In this document: one piece after another, positions 16,145 to 24,134 of the stretch | Layout of the letters: each line of letters opens with the position of its first letter | Numbering within the stretch: position 1 is the stretch's first letter | Assembly: GCA_032251435.1 (NCBI GenBank) | Contig: JAVVEH010000001.1 | Coordinates: forward strand, 1-64,000 | Direction of reading: 5' to 3' | DNA from: JAVVEH01 sp032251435 | Lineage (GTDB): Bacteria > Verrucomicrobiota > Lentisphaeria > Oligosphaerales > MVZH01 | Length of the DNA: 64,000 nt | The notes under the pieces: model-generated | Told to the model about the DNA's origin: nothing | The model's input: the letters and a program-made list of their open reading frames with translations, nothing else | Databases searched by the model: none | Made by a program: the position numbers and the translations under genes

Positions 16145-17353
16145 TCAAACCCTCAAGAATCTCCTCGTCAGTCTTCCGATAGGTGTCAATTCCACACGCT
16201 TGGAGTGTCGAAACAAAGAAACGTTTGCTTCCGTTGGGTTCAGTTGCTTGAGTTGCAGCTTCCGCAAATCTTTTTGCATTGTGTCCCATTTGGCAGCAGC
16301 TTTGGCAAGGCTTTCGACTTGTCTTTGTTTCTCCTGCTCCGCCGAATACCCGATGATTTCCGCCAATCGTGCATCCCCTCGGGCAAGACCGATTAGATAT
16401 GCCATAGGAAAATCGTAGAATTTGTCGAGTTTTTTTGGAGCCTCCGGCACTCTCGCCACAAAATCAGACACACGCTTATGAAACACCGCTAGGAAGGCTT
16501 CATCTTTCTTTGGCCAATCCGTTCCTTTCGCAACCGCTCGTTTTAGGACAATATGTCCAAAATAGAACATCCAGTTGTCAGATTCGGTTTGCTTGCTTTT
16601 CTCGACAAAGTTCCACACATTTTTCAGGGGAATTTCCTTTGGCTTGCCCAATATGTTGATAGCGGCGTGACTGTAGATTTCCTCATTTGTCGTAAAACCA
16701 GGAGGCATGTTAGTTCTAGCTACTTTGTTGAAGAGGAAGACGCAGGCGGCATCGGGATTGCTTTGGTTTTTTCTTTTTAGCGTTAGCCGGAGTAAGCGCG
16801 AAGCTGCTTGTATTCTTTTATCTCCGGCAGCGGGTTTCGCTGGCCACGGCCAATTGACAATATCTTCAAGCAGTCTTGAAGCGGCCTCAGATTCCTGTAG
16901 CGTCAATACTGACACAAGTACCCTGGATACGGTACTTAATTCGTCGCTCCTGTAATAGTTTTTCGGTCGCCATCTTGAATTGGCTTTTGCAAGATAATCC
17001 TGTCCCAGATCGCATATGGCCTGATTGGCTTCCAGGGTTTTGATTTCGGATAGAGACACTAGTACAGCAGCCCGGATATTAAAATACCCATGATCATTGC
17101 GATGGGATTCGGCATCATATGGTTCAGATGTGAATATTTTTTTTAGCTTGGAGATAGCATCGCGGTCACCGACGGTTCCGAGTTCCTTAATTTTGGCACG
17201 CATTGCGTCTTTATCACTGGCTTTCGATTTCCGAGAATTTTGCCCGGCACCAAGAACTGTCAAAGCCAAAATGCATGACAACGACAAGAAGGCAAATTTG
17301 GATTTTAACCCCAGCCTAGTTTTGCGGAGAAGAAGATGTGTTATTGATCCCAT
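16145..17353 (-). CDS. exported helical-repeat-like protein of unknown function
   Basis: 402 residues. AAGGTGG seven bases before the ATG supports the start. A basic N-terminus and hydrophobic stretch (FAFLSLSCILALTVLGAG, about residues 20-37) make a signal peptide or anchor. The rest is helical, with alternating short helices such as IRAAVLVSLSEIKTLEANQAI and RVLVSVLTLQESEAASRLL that recall HEAT-like repeats, and a coiled stretch near the end. No catalytic motif is seen. Codon use is A/T-richer than in the housekeeping genes. It overlaps by 13 bases the end of a truncated gene (17341-17640), so the two were probably once co-transcribed. Confidence 0.6.
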   Translation of the reverse strand: MGSITHLLLRKTRLGLKSKFAFLSLSCILALTVLGAGQNSRKSKASDKDAMRAKIKELGTVGDRDAISKLKKIFTSEPYDAESHRNDHGYFNIRAAVLVSLSEIKTLEANQAICDLGQDYLAKANSRWRPKNYYRSDELSTVSRVLVSVLTLQESEAASRLLEDIVNWPWPAKPAAGDKRIQAASRLLRLTLKRKNQSNPDAACVFLFNKVARTNMPPGFTTNEEIYSHAAINILGKPKEIPLKNVWNFVEKSKQTESDNWMFYFGHIVLKRAVAKGTDWPKKDEAFLAVFHKRVSDFVARVPEAPKKLDKFYDFPMAYLIGLARGDARLAEIIGYSAEQEKQRQVESLAKAAAKWDTMQKDLRKLQLKQLNPTEANVSLFRHSKRVELTPIGRLTRRFLRV

Positions 17354-17640
17354 TGTTTTCCACCTTTCGACCAGTCTAAATTATGGTTGCCTTGAGCATT
17401 ACTACCGAAAACACGGGCGACATATTCATCATCACCATAATTACTATATTCCCCGGTGCCAAACATTGATGCCATATTGTGTGTGTCTCTCGTCCCAATG
17501 TCACATTTATAATCCATTTCAATACAATCAGGCAGACCATCAGAATCAGAATCAGTAGTGCTCCTACTTACTCCAGCGGCTTGCATCGCATCTAAGTAAT
17601 CACGATGCGATTTATGCCTTAACTCATGGCAAAGGTCAAT
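17341..17640 (-). pseudogene. 3' fragment of a putative HExxH metalloprotease-like gene
   Basis: Only the last ~97 codons look genuine. They contain HELRH (an HExxH zinc motif), a Ca-binding-like DSDSDGLPD, and DDEYVAR, where the Glu could be a third ligand. Upstream of about 17640 the minus-strand frame remains open but is merely the complement of the plus-strand fragment that starts there. The gene has therefore lost its 5' end at a junction. Secreted proteases and RHS tips can end this way; the exact family is not recognised. Confidence 0.55.
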
Positions 17641-18054
17641 GCGGACATTCAGGGGCAAACCATTCAAACGGTCACGTTTGTCTGGATGCAGGGCGAGCGG
17701 GACGCAAAGGAAAAACATGGTGACGTGTATGAGGCCAGCTTTAAGGGGCTGATTACCCAGCTTGAAAAGGATCTGGGGCGCAAAAACATCAACTTTGTCA
17801 TTGGCCGTCTCAGTGACTTCGATATGGACAACAAACGCTATCCCCATTGGACCATGGTCCGCGATGTCCAAGTAAAATTGGCGGAGGATTCACCCCGCGG
17901 GGCCTGGGTGGACACAGACGATTTAAACGATAAACCGTCGAAAGACGGCACCGTTAGAGACGATCTTCACTATTCAAAAGACGGCTACAAAACCCTGGGA
18001 AAACGGTTCGCGGATGCCGCAATTACACTGATCCAGAAGGCGAACCACGAATAG
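17626..18054 (+). pseudogene. 3' fragment of a SASA-type (sialate O-acetylesterase-like) carbohydrate esterase
   Basis: The frame encodes the second half of an SGNH esterase of the PF03629 type: VTFVWMQGERDAKEKHG, FVIGRLSDFD, WTMVRDVQVKLAEDSPRGAWVDTDDL and the C-terminal LHYSKDGYKTLGKRFADA, in which the DDLHYS Asp and His are catalytic. The N-terminal half with the serine nucleophile is missing, and the ATG at 17626 belongs to the junction. Its 3' end runs into an ACACGAAT-type repeat (18042-18071). A 34-base copy of this gene's end, 32 bases identical, occurs inverted at 23826-23859. Confidence 0.75.
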
Positions 18055-18290
18055 ACACGAATGGACACGAAGTAGAAAAAGAGATTCAAAGACAGAAGTG
18101 GATTCCCGCAGAAACGCTGAGGCGCGGAGAATAAAATAGAAGTTTAAGGAAGGGAGATTGGGGGATAACCGCTTTTCAAAGGGGTTTCCCCCGAGCTGAA
18201 CGCATGTGAAGGGAAAAATCTCTCTCTGCGAGCTCTGCGCCTCTGCGAGAGAAAAAGCTCTCCGTACCTCTTCACTTCGTGTCCTCAAGC
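18042..18290. repeat. cluster of intergenic repeat words
   Basis: 18042-18071 reads GAACCACGAAT-AGACACGAAT-GGACACGAAG, a word family also present inverted at 19621-19653 and in pieces at 23714-23731 and 23826-23840. At 18106-18130 (CGCAGAAACGCTGAGGCGCGG) and 18222-18250 (CTCTGCGAGCTCTGCGCCTC) a second word family appears in opposite orientations. Nothing coding lies between the esterase fragment and the regulator at 18296. Confidence 0.6.
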
Positions 18291-18295
18291 TGGAA

Positions 18296-19438
18296 TCACC
18301 GTTGCCGCCGGAACTCGCTCGGGGTCATCCCGGTCTGGCGCTTGAATACCACGCTCAACTGCTCCTGCCGAATGAATCCGCACTCAAAAGCGATTTCCGA
18401 TATCGTCGCATTGGAGTCAGCGAGCATTTTCTTAGCCCGCTCCACACGGGCGTGAGCAATGGCCGCCAGCGGGGTCTTGCCGACGGCTCGCTTCATTCGT
18501 ACGCCAAGGGTCGTCCGTGACACCCGAACATGGGAAAGCACATCCTCCACGGTAATCGGTTCCTGACAGTATGTGTGAATGTAGCGCATGGCCCGGGACA
18601 CCAGATCATCGAAAGTGACTGTGATGTCACTGCTGTGACGGACAACGACCCCCACCGGCGGCAGCCAGACCGGGAACTCGGGTGACTTGCCGGCCATCAG
18701 AGCATCCAGCATCCCGGCCGCACGGTAACCGGCCTCAATACCATTGAGTTTTAGGCTCGAAAGCGTTGTCGCAGCCAGTGCGGACGCCATTTCATCATTG
18801 TCCACGCCCAAAACACCGACATCCTCCGGCACACGGAATCCCGCATCTACGGCACAGTCGATCACTTGCCTGCCGCGCATATCATTCGCCGCCATAATGC
18901 CGATGGGTTTGGGCAATCGGGATAGCCATTCCGGAATCGGTTCGATCGCGTCTTCGTGTAATCCAGGCGGTGGCATGAGTATGTGACACGGGCGCCCGGC
19001 TTTCGCTTCCACGGCTTCCCGGAAACCCGCCAGCCGTCGGTGGGAATACCAGTTATCTCCACGCATGACAAAACCAAATTGCGGATAGCCACATTCCAGA
19101 AGGTGTTCAGCGCCCATCCGCCCGATCGCCAAGTCGTCCGTCCCCACTCGCGGCAGGCTGACATCGGCCATGCTGTTGGAGGTGTTCACGGCCGGGATTC
19201 CCGCGTCTCGGACAGCTTCCACCCACGTCTGGTCGTAGAATCCGCCAATCACTCCGTCAACCTGGTTTAAGTCAATGTCCTCGAACGAGATGTGAGGTCG
19301 ATTTCTGGTGCCGATAAAACGCCAGTGGCCAAACAACTGGCTGTAGCGGATGACTCCATACACGATATCCGCTTCATACTGCGACAAGACCGTCGTGGCC
19401 ACAGCGATTCGTTTGGGGTTCCTTTTGGGTGCGGGCAT
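18296..19438 (-). CDS. XylR-like regulator: LacI-type sugar-sensing domain plus AraC HTH
   Basis: 380 residues. Residues 8-270 form a periplasmic-binding-like sensor (IAVATTVLSQYEADIVYGVIRY, VDGVIGGF, IGIMAANDMRGRQVIDCAVDAGFRVPEDVGVLGVDNDE), and residues 282-380 two AraC-type helix-turn-helix motifs (ITVEDVLSHVRVSRTTLGVRMKRA and TISEIAFECGFIRQEQLSVVFKRQTGMTPSEFRRQR). This domain order is that of E. coli XylR and is expanded in Lentisphaerota and Verrucomicrobiota next to glycan-degradation genes. It likely controls neighbouring sulfatase or exported-protein genes in response to a sugar. Start is the ATG at 19438. Confidence 0.93.
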   Translation of the reverse strand: MPAPKRNPKRIAVATTVLSQYEADIVYGVIRYSQLFGHWRFIGTRNRPHISFEDIDLNQVDGVIGGFYDQTWVEAVRDAGIPAVNTSNSMADVSLPRVGTDDLAIGRMGAEHLLECGYPQFGFVMRGDNWYSHRRLAGFREAVEAKAGRPCHILMPPPGLHEDAIEPIPEWLSRLPKPIGIMAANDMRGRQVIDCAVDAGFRVPEDVGVLGVDNDEMASALAATTLSSLKLNGIEAGYRAAGMLDALMAGKSPEFPVWLPPVGVVVRHSSDITVTFDDLVSRAMRYIHTYCQEPITVEDVLSHVRVSRTTLGVRMKRAVGKTPLAAIAHARVERAKKMLADSNATISEIAFECGFIRQEQLSVVFKRQTGMTPSEFRRQR

Positions 19439-19857
19439 GGTGCTTCTCTTTATTCTTTTCTCGCCTTTAGCCTGATTAATTCATGAGTTTTCGGGTGAGG
19501 GTTTTATGCTCTTGCAGTCTAATCAGTTGGGCTACGGCCATTGCAAAGCATTGCCCTTGCGATAATCCGCGGCACGATGAACGCGTGAATGAATCAGGTT
19601 AGCGGTTCAAATTATTTCTTTATCCGTGTCAATCCGTGTCCATCTGTGGTTCAAATGTCAGAAAAGCCGGCACGGAATCTATCGCGGGACAAACCCGTGT
19701 CAAGCACAATTCCGTCGAAATACACAAGAGATTGTTGAAATCAACAGTAGAAGGCGCGGGCAGTCCCGGATATATTGTTGGAAAGTGCTGTATCATAAGT
19801 TGTCTTTTCACCACGGCGGAACGCTGTATAACACCCAAACAGGCAGGAGCAGAAGAC
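19439..19857. other. regulatory-type intergenic region
   Basis: No gene. It separates the divergent XylR-like gene and a PEP-CTERM gene. CCTGATTAAT (19471-19480) and ATGAATCAGG (19589-19598) form a 9/10 inverted repeat 109 bases apart, and a CGTGTCAATCCGTGTCC-type repeat lies at 19621-19653. GCAATGCTTTGCAATG on the minus strand near 19540-19555 is a direct repeat that could be an operator. Confidence 0.4.
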
Positions 19858-20589
19858 ATGTCAACCACCAAACTATCCGCACTCGTTATCATCGCTGTAT
19901 TTGCAATCAGCAGCGTCCACGCTGCTCTCCTGCAAGTCAACGTTGGGCGGCCAACCACGCCAACTGAGCCCGGTTTCACGAAATGGACGACCAATGACAA
20001 CACCGCCCCGGGTGCCACAACGATCAGCGGCATCGGGCTTTCCGTGAATGTTTCCGTCTCTGACTCGGGCGGGGGCACGGCTTTGCGCTCGCTTGATCGT
20101 AGCGATAGCTTGTATACCGGAACCCTTGACAATCTGACCGACAACTGGTGGGGCGCCCGAGCCGGCACCATCGGGCAACCGGGCGGTGCCCAGTTCTCGA
20201 TCATCATCGACGGCGCCGACCTTGGCGCGGGGACGTTTGAATTCACCAGCTGGCATTTTGATCATGACAATCAGACGGGACCCATGAATATTGAGTATTC
20301 TGTTGATGGCGGGACGGGTTTCACCACCGTTTTCAGCAACTTTGACATTGTCGATGGCGATACGGACTTATTTGTCGGTGCTCCCAATCCGGCATTGTTC
20401 CTGTTCACATCCAATGGTACGGACGATGTTTGGATCCGGTTCACCAATTCTGATCCGGGCGGCGGCGACGGGAGTACAAACTTTGTCGTGGTGAACGGCT
20501 TTCAGCTTATAGAGATCCCCGAGCCGTCGACGATGCTAATGGCCGGGCTGGGGCTGACGGGTGTCTGTTTTCGTCGGCGCCGACGCTAA
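19858..20589 (+). CDS. PEP-CTERM exported protein
   Basis: 243 residues from the ATG at 19858, which has AGGAG about ten bases upstream; the frame is open further 5' but is repeat-derived there. A signal peptide (LSALVIIAVFAISSVHA) is followed by a beta-rich, Gly/Thr/Asp-rich body without recognised catalytic motifs, and the C-terminus has the sorting signal IPEPSTMLMAGLGLTGVCFRRRRR: Pro-Glu-Pro, hydrophobic helix, Arg cluster. Such proteins are processed by an exosortase and placed on the surface or in extracellular matrix. No exosortase gene is in the window. A second PEP-CTERM gene lies at 24135-24944. Confidence 0.93.
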   Translation: MSTTKLSALVIIAVFAISSVHAALLQVNVGRPTTPTEPGFTKWTTNDNTAPGATTISGIGLSVNVSVSDSGGGTALRSLDRSDSLYTGTLDNLTDNWWGARAGTIGQPGGAQFSIIIDGADLGAGTFEFTSWHFDHDNQTGPMNIEYSVDGGTGFTTVFSNFDIVDGDTDLFVGAPNPALFLFTSNGTDDVWIRFTNSDPGGGDGSTNFVVVNGFQLIEIPEPSTMLMAGLGLTGVCFRRRRR

Positions 20590-20730
20590 GACGACCCAAT
20601 GCGTGGCGAATGTGACGGGGCAGATATAGGCGCATTCTGTCTTGAGTGTGGTCGAATCACCCTTTTCCGGATAAATCCGGGACACCAATCCGCCACGGCG
20701 GACGGGCAAGCACCTGTTTATCCTGTCCGG

Positions 20731-20901
20731 TCAGTCTAACATGGCCGGGCTGAAACCGGACATGTCCTTCACCCCGACAGTGGAGAAAACATTCGGCAAG
20801 TTCGCGGACACCGCTCCGTCGAGAACCAGCACGCCGCCGTACCAGCCCGCGTCGCACAGGCCCATGCAGGCGCTAAATCCGTTTTTGATTGTATTTTTCA
20901 T
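20731..20901 (-). CDS. small unrecognised ORF next to the assembly gap
   Basis: 56 codons with AAGGCGACAAAA before the ATG, a reasonable ribosome site. It starts MKNTIKNGFSACMGL, which resembles the beginning of an exported protein, but no cleavage site or C-terminal signal follows. It may be a truncated or frameshifted gene. The stretch 20590-20730 is otherwise empty apart from an AATCCGCC-ACGGCGGA palindrome near 20690. Confidence 0.3.
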   Translation of the reverse strand: MKNTIKNGFSACMGLCDAGWYGGVLVLDGAVSANLPNVFSTVGVKDMSGFSPAMLD

Positions 20902-20936
20902 TTTTGTCGCCTTGCTGATTCCTTTAAGATGCGGGA

Positions 20937-21126
20937 CCTGGGGCAGNNNNNNNNNNNNNNNNNNNNNNNNNNNNNNNNNNNNNNNNNNNNNNNNNNNNNN
21001 NNNNNNNNNNNNNNNNNNNNNNNNNNNNNNNNNNNNNNNNNNNNNNCTCCCGCCACCGAACCTGGGGCGGCTCCCGCCACCGAACCTGGGGCGGCTCCCG
21101 CCACCGAACCTGGGGCGGCTCCCGCT
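20937..21126. repeat. assembly gap inside a 24-bp tandem repeat
   Basis: Bases 20947-21046 are Ns. Just before them stands ACCTGGGGCAG; after them come more than three copies of a 24-base unit (CTCCCGCCACCGAACCTGGG plus GCGG), ending at about 21126. Because the flank on the left matches the unit, the gap most likely spans more copies of the same array. One minus-strand frame reads GGSRPRF repeats, but without start or stop context it cannot be called a gene. Confidence 0.85.
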
Positions 21127-21139
21127 AGCCCACGGGTCG

Positions 21140-22654
21140 TCAGTTATCAAGTAATAAGCCCAGGCGTTCGAACTGCTCCGGCGGGGCGTCATTGTCCCGC
21201 ATCAACTGCTTAATGTACCCGCACATGCGGGCTTCGACTTCGGGATCTTCGATGGGATCAAGCTGATCCGGGTCGGCCTGCAAGTCGTACATAGCCGTCG
21301 GGAATCTCGCCTGACGCTGTTTCGCTGCCGCGTTGGGGCGGGCCTGGGCATCGACTTTCAGGGTCTTGAGGCCCTTGGTAAAGGCGAATGGTTCCGCGAG
21401 CTCCGCGGTGGCCAGCATCTCGTTCGGCATAAACGCCCGGCCGAAGCCGTGTTCTGTCGGCATGAGGGTGTATTCATGGAGAGGAGCATTTCCGGACACT
21501 GGTCCGCGCATGTAGACGTGACGGCCATCGGTGCAGTTGACATGGCCGCCGAAAATGCCGAAGAGGGCGGCTTCGCGGACGGGGGTGTCGGCGGCAACCG
21601 TATGGGCCAGAGGCACCCCCTGCATGTCAGGCGGCAGTGGCTGGCCAAAATAGTCGAGGATGGTGGGCGCCAGATCGATGGTCTGAACCAATGCCTGCCG
21701 TCGCTCGCCGGCCACGCCGCTCCGCGGATCCCAGATAAACAGCGGGGTGTGAGCCACCTCATTGTAGAACGGCGCCCAGCATTTGGCCCAGCACCCGTGT
21801 TCCCCAAGCAGGAACCCGTGATCCGTGTTGACAATGAGCAGGGTGTCGTTCCACAAATCATGGGCATCCATAAAATCGAGGATCCGGCCCAGGGATTCAT
21901 CGCACATGGTATGCAGGGCCGCGCACTCCCGGCGGCACCGTTCGATGTCCTCCGGGGTTTCCTTTACCCCGCGGTAGGGCGGCCAGTCGAAATAGGCGCC
22001 GCCGTCCTTAGGGTAGAGGGCTCGAAAGCGTTCCGGAGCGAAATAGGGCTCATGCGGATCAAAGGTCTCAATATGCAGGAACCAGTTGTCCGCGTCATGA
22101 TTCTGTTCCAGAAATTCGATCGCATTGTCAAAGGTCCGCGTCTGGTAGTGATCTTTCTCGCCAGCCATGTGCGTCCGGTTGGTCCAGTAATGAGCAGACC
22201 GCCCGGTGTTATTCACGGTTTCCGGGATGTTGGGCGACTTAACGGCAGGCTTCCAGGCGTCATATTCCTGTCCACGGACGATCTCCCAACTGGAATACCG
22301 GCTGTGATAAGTGGAACCGCCATCCTCCCAATAATGATAGTGATCACTGATCAGGTGCGTGTAAATGCCATTTTCTTTCAGGATTTCCGGCATGGAGTCG
22401 TCAAAGGGTTCGACAGGACCCCAACTGGCGTGCAGAAAATTGTAGCGCCCCGTGTGCAGTTCGCGGCGGGCGGGCATGCATGGCATGCTGCCGACATAGG
22501 CGTTGTCGAAGGTGACCGCGCGCTCCGCCAGGCGCTGAAAATTGGGGGTCCGCACCCAGTCGCACCCGTACGGGGAAAGCATTCGCCGGTTCAGCGAATC
22601 AAACATGACCACGATAGCTTTTCGATGTCGTCGATTTTCAGGTGAAGCTTTCAT
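21140..22654 (-). CDS. sulfatase, Cys type, with a duplicated upstream region
   Basis: 504 residues. The core IVVMFDSLNRRMLSPYGC supplies metal ligands; CMPAR (Cys59) fits the C-x-P/A-x-R signature whose Cys becomes formylglycine; TLLIVNTDHGFLLGEHG carries the later Asp-His metal ligands. It belongs to the alkaline phosphatase-like superfamily and hydrolyses sulfate esters, probably from a sulfated glycan. No signal peptide is visible, unusual for a glycan sulfatase, so the true start might differ. No ribosome site precedes the ATG, and an 83-base tandem duplication lies directly upstream. The gene needs an FGE or anaerobic maturase; the radical SAM enzyme at 14654 is one candidate. Confidence 0.93.
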   Translation of the reverse strand: MKASPENRRHRKAIVVMFDSLNRRMLSPYGCDWVRTPNFQRLAERAVTFDNAYVGSMPCMPARRELHTGRYNFLHASWGPVEPFDDSMPEILKENGIYTHLISDHYHYWEDGGSTYHSRYSSWEIVRGQEYDAWKPAVKSPNIPETVNNTGRSAHYWTNRTHMAGEKDHYQTRTFDNAIEFLEQNHDADNWFLHIETFDPHEPYFAPERFRALYPKDGGAYFDWPPYRGVKETPEDIERCRRECAALHTMCDESLGRILDFMDAHDLWNDTLLIVNTDHGFLLGEHGCWAKCWAPFYNEVAHTPLFIWDPRSGVAGERRQALVQTIDLAPTILDYFGQPLPPDMQGVPLAHTVAADTPVREAALFGIFGGHVNCTDGRHVYMRGPVSGNAPLHEYTLMPTEHGFGRAFMPNEMLATAELAEPFAFTKGLKTLKVDAQARPNAAAKQRQARFPTAMYDLQADPDQLDPIEDPEVEARMCGYIKQLMRDNDAPPEQFERLGLLLDN

Positions 22655-22662
22655 ACGTGTAA

Positions 22663-22842
22663 CTTCGTTACTTTTTCATTTCGAGTTTTGAGTCATTTGA
22701 TATTCAGAGGAAGGCTTGGCAACTGAGTGGGAAACACGTCCGGGGCTTCGTTACTTTTTCATTTCGAGTTTTGAGTCATTTGATATTCAGAGGAAGGCTT
22801 GGCAACTGAGTGGGAAACACGTCCGGGGCTTCGTTACTTTTC
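22663..22842. repeat. 83-bp tandem duplication upstream of the sulfatase
   Basis: Two identical 83-base units start at 22663 and 22746, and the first 13 bases (CTTCGTTACTTTT) of a third start at 22829. The array ends nine bases from the sulfatase ATG, so its promoter or leader is duplicated. No gene is contained. Confidence 0.9.
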
Positions 22843-22915
22843 CTATTTGTTTCTTTAGAATTTTAAAGTAACCAGAAGGAGGCGGAATGCAATCGGTGAA
22901 GCATGTGAGACACAA

Positions 22916-23338
22916 TCAGCGGGATCCAGGAACCTGCAGGTCCAATTGCGGGAAAAATTTGGCGAAATCATCGGGATTACGGGTGATTAATCCCTGAAAA
23001 CGCTGGGCAAAAGCGCCGATTTGGATATCGGCAATTGGACGGCGGCGCACAAGCGAATTCTGAGGCTTGACCGCAACATAACTCTGCCAGGCTTGATAGG
23101 CATTCCGGGTGTCGGCCAGGGTCCAACCTTCCACAGTCTGGATGCGGATTTGGCGAAGAAAATATTCCTGTCGCTGCCAATCGCCCTGAAATGCCGGTGC
23201 CAGCTCAATAAAACTTACCGGACAGATAACCAAACCATCAACTGACCGCACATCAAGCAACTTGGCCGATGGCATCCCGAACTGCGGGTCGGCATCGAGA
23301 ACGTCAATGATCACGCAGGTGTCGACCACCCAGGCCAT
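22916..23338 (-). CDS. PIN-domain toxin, VapC family
   Basis: 140 residues. The acidic residues of the PIN nuclease are present: VVDTCVIIDVLD at the start, FIELAPAF with its Glu, and a late IADIQIGAFAQ with Asp, then LITRNPDDFAKFFP, the usual end of VapC proteins. The family cleaves tRNA or rRNA when released from its antitoxin. Its ATG overlaps the antitoxin stop (TGATG), the standard coupled order with antitoxin first. Confidence 0.92.
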   Translation of the reverse strand: MAWVVDTCVIIDVLDADPQFGMPSAKLLDVRSVDGLVICPVSFIELAPAFQGDWQRQEYFLRQIRIQTVEGWTLADTRNAYQAWQSYVAVKPQNSLVRRRPIADIQIGAFAQRFQGLITRNPDDFAKFFPQLDLQVPGSR

Positions 23339-23598
23339 CAGTCATCTCCCTCGTCGCCTTCACGCAGTTCTGCCATCCATGTATCGGTGCGACGTGTTTC
23401 GCGGAATTGTTTGGAAAAGCCAAGCATCGCAACAGCACCGGAACTGTCAGATTCGTCCTGAACGGTTACAAGGCATTCGTGGTCGGATACCTCGCGCCAG
23501 ATCAAGCGAGCCCCTGGTTTCAGCCGCAGGTCTTTGCGAATCTTTGCCGGAATCGATATCTGTCCCCGATCAGTTACTGTTGTAGTTAGTGTTTTCAT
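23338..23598 (-). CDS. AbrB/MazE-type antitoxin of the VapC toxin
   Basis: 86 residues. The N-terminal swapped-hairpin DNA-binding domain is clear (VTDRGQISIPAKIRKDLRLKPGARLIW), followed by a C-terminal tail that would wrap the toxin (SGAVAMLGFSKQFRETRRTDTWMAELREGDEGDD). It precedes vapC with a one-base overlap and presumably represses their shared promoter in the A/T-rich stretch 23599-23640. Antitoxins of this fold are also paired with MazF, but the partner here is a PIN domain. Confidence 0.92.
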   Translation of the reverse strand: MKTLTTTVTDRGQISIPAKIRKDLRLKPGARLIWREVSDHECLVTVQDESDSSGAVAMLGFSKQFRETRRTDTWMAELREGDEGDD

Positions 23599-23981
23599 AA
23601 CCCAATTATATCATGTGAAAACATCATGTCAAGTATAAGGAATGGCAAAAGGATTGCCGCGGGTTTATGACTTGGCGAAGTTTGGAATGTTCATTTTTTA
23701 AACCGCTTTTGCTAATTCGTGTTCATTCGTACTACAATCAGCCAAAACCTTGTTTTTTTAACAAGAAAATACGACTTATGATCCTACGACCCACGTTTGG
23801 GTTGCGGGCATCGCCCGCGCCGTGCCTATTCGTGGTTCGCCTTCTGGACAAGTGTAATTCAGGACAACACTGGCATCTGCCATGCGTCCCCCTATTTTGT
23901 CTGGAGAAAAAACTAACCATCTCCAACGGGGAGTTACCCTTCGCCAACACAGTGCCCACCCCCTCTTTACGCTTTTTCCGC
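23599..23981. other. degraded intergenic region with repeat pieces
   Basis: No intact gene. ATTCGTGTTCATTCGTAC at 23714-23731 belongs to the dispersed ACACGAAT family. Bases 23826-23859 match the inverted 3' end of the esterase fragment at 18021-18054 (32 of 34 bases) and would encode ITLVQKANHE and stop, but the frame is closed just upstream. The open frames that cross this region on either strand look non-coding. Confidence 0.5.
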
Positions 23982-24125
23982 CTACTTGTAATACTTGGGA
24001 TGATCCTTCACGGCATAGAAATGCCACTCGTTCCACACCTCGCAAAGCGCGGCATTCTGGTGTTCCCCAAGCCCCATAGCCCGCAGAGTGGATTCGGCCA
24101 TCATGCCCTTGGATATTCTTTCTAA
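23982..24125 (-). pseudogene. C-terminal remnant of an unrecognised gene
   Basis: A short frame, open from the stop near 24126, encodes LERISKGMMAESTLRAMGLG and ends ALCEVWNEWHFYAVKDHPKYYK-like with TAG at 23982. The aromatic-rich ending has the feel of a conserved enzyme C-terminus rather than chance, but the family is not recognised. It lies right next to the PEP-CTERM gene end (24135) and the esterase scrap at 23826, so it seems part of a decayed segment. Confidence 0.4.
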
Positions 24126-24134
24126 TTACGCTTA

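Noticed and set aside
17641..17871. 5' half of the 176-residue minus-strand ORF as part of the protease-like gene
   Set aside because: It is the complement of the esterase fragment; only the 3' part has protein-like features.
21047..21126. CRISPR array
   Set aside because: The 24-base units are directly contiguous with no spacers.
21449..22645. 398-residue plus-strand ORF
   Set aside because: Complement of the sulfatase gene, whose motifs are unambiguous.
22663..22842. Insertion-sequence ends
   Set aside because: The two copies are contiguous direct repeats with no inverted termini and no transposase.
23667..24125. 152-residue plus-strand ORF
   Set aside because: Runs through repeat words and opposite a better minus-strand fragment; no domain seen.
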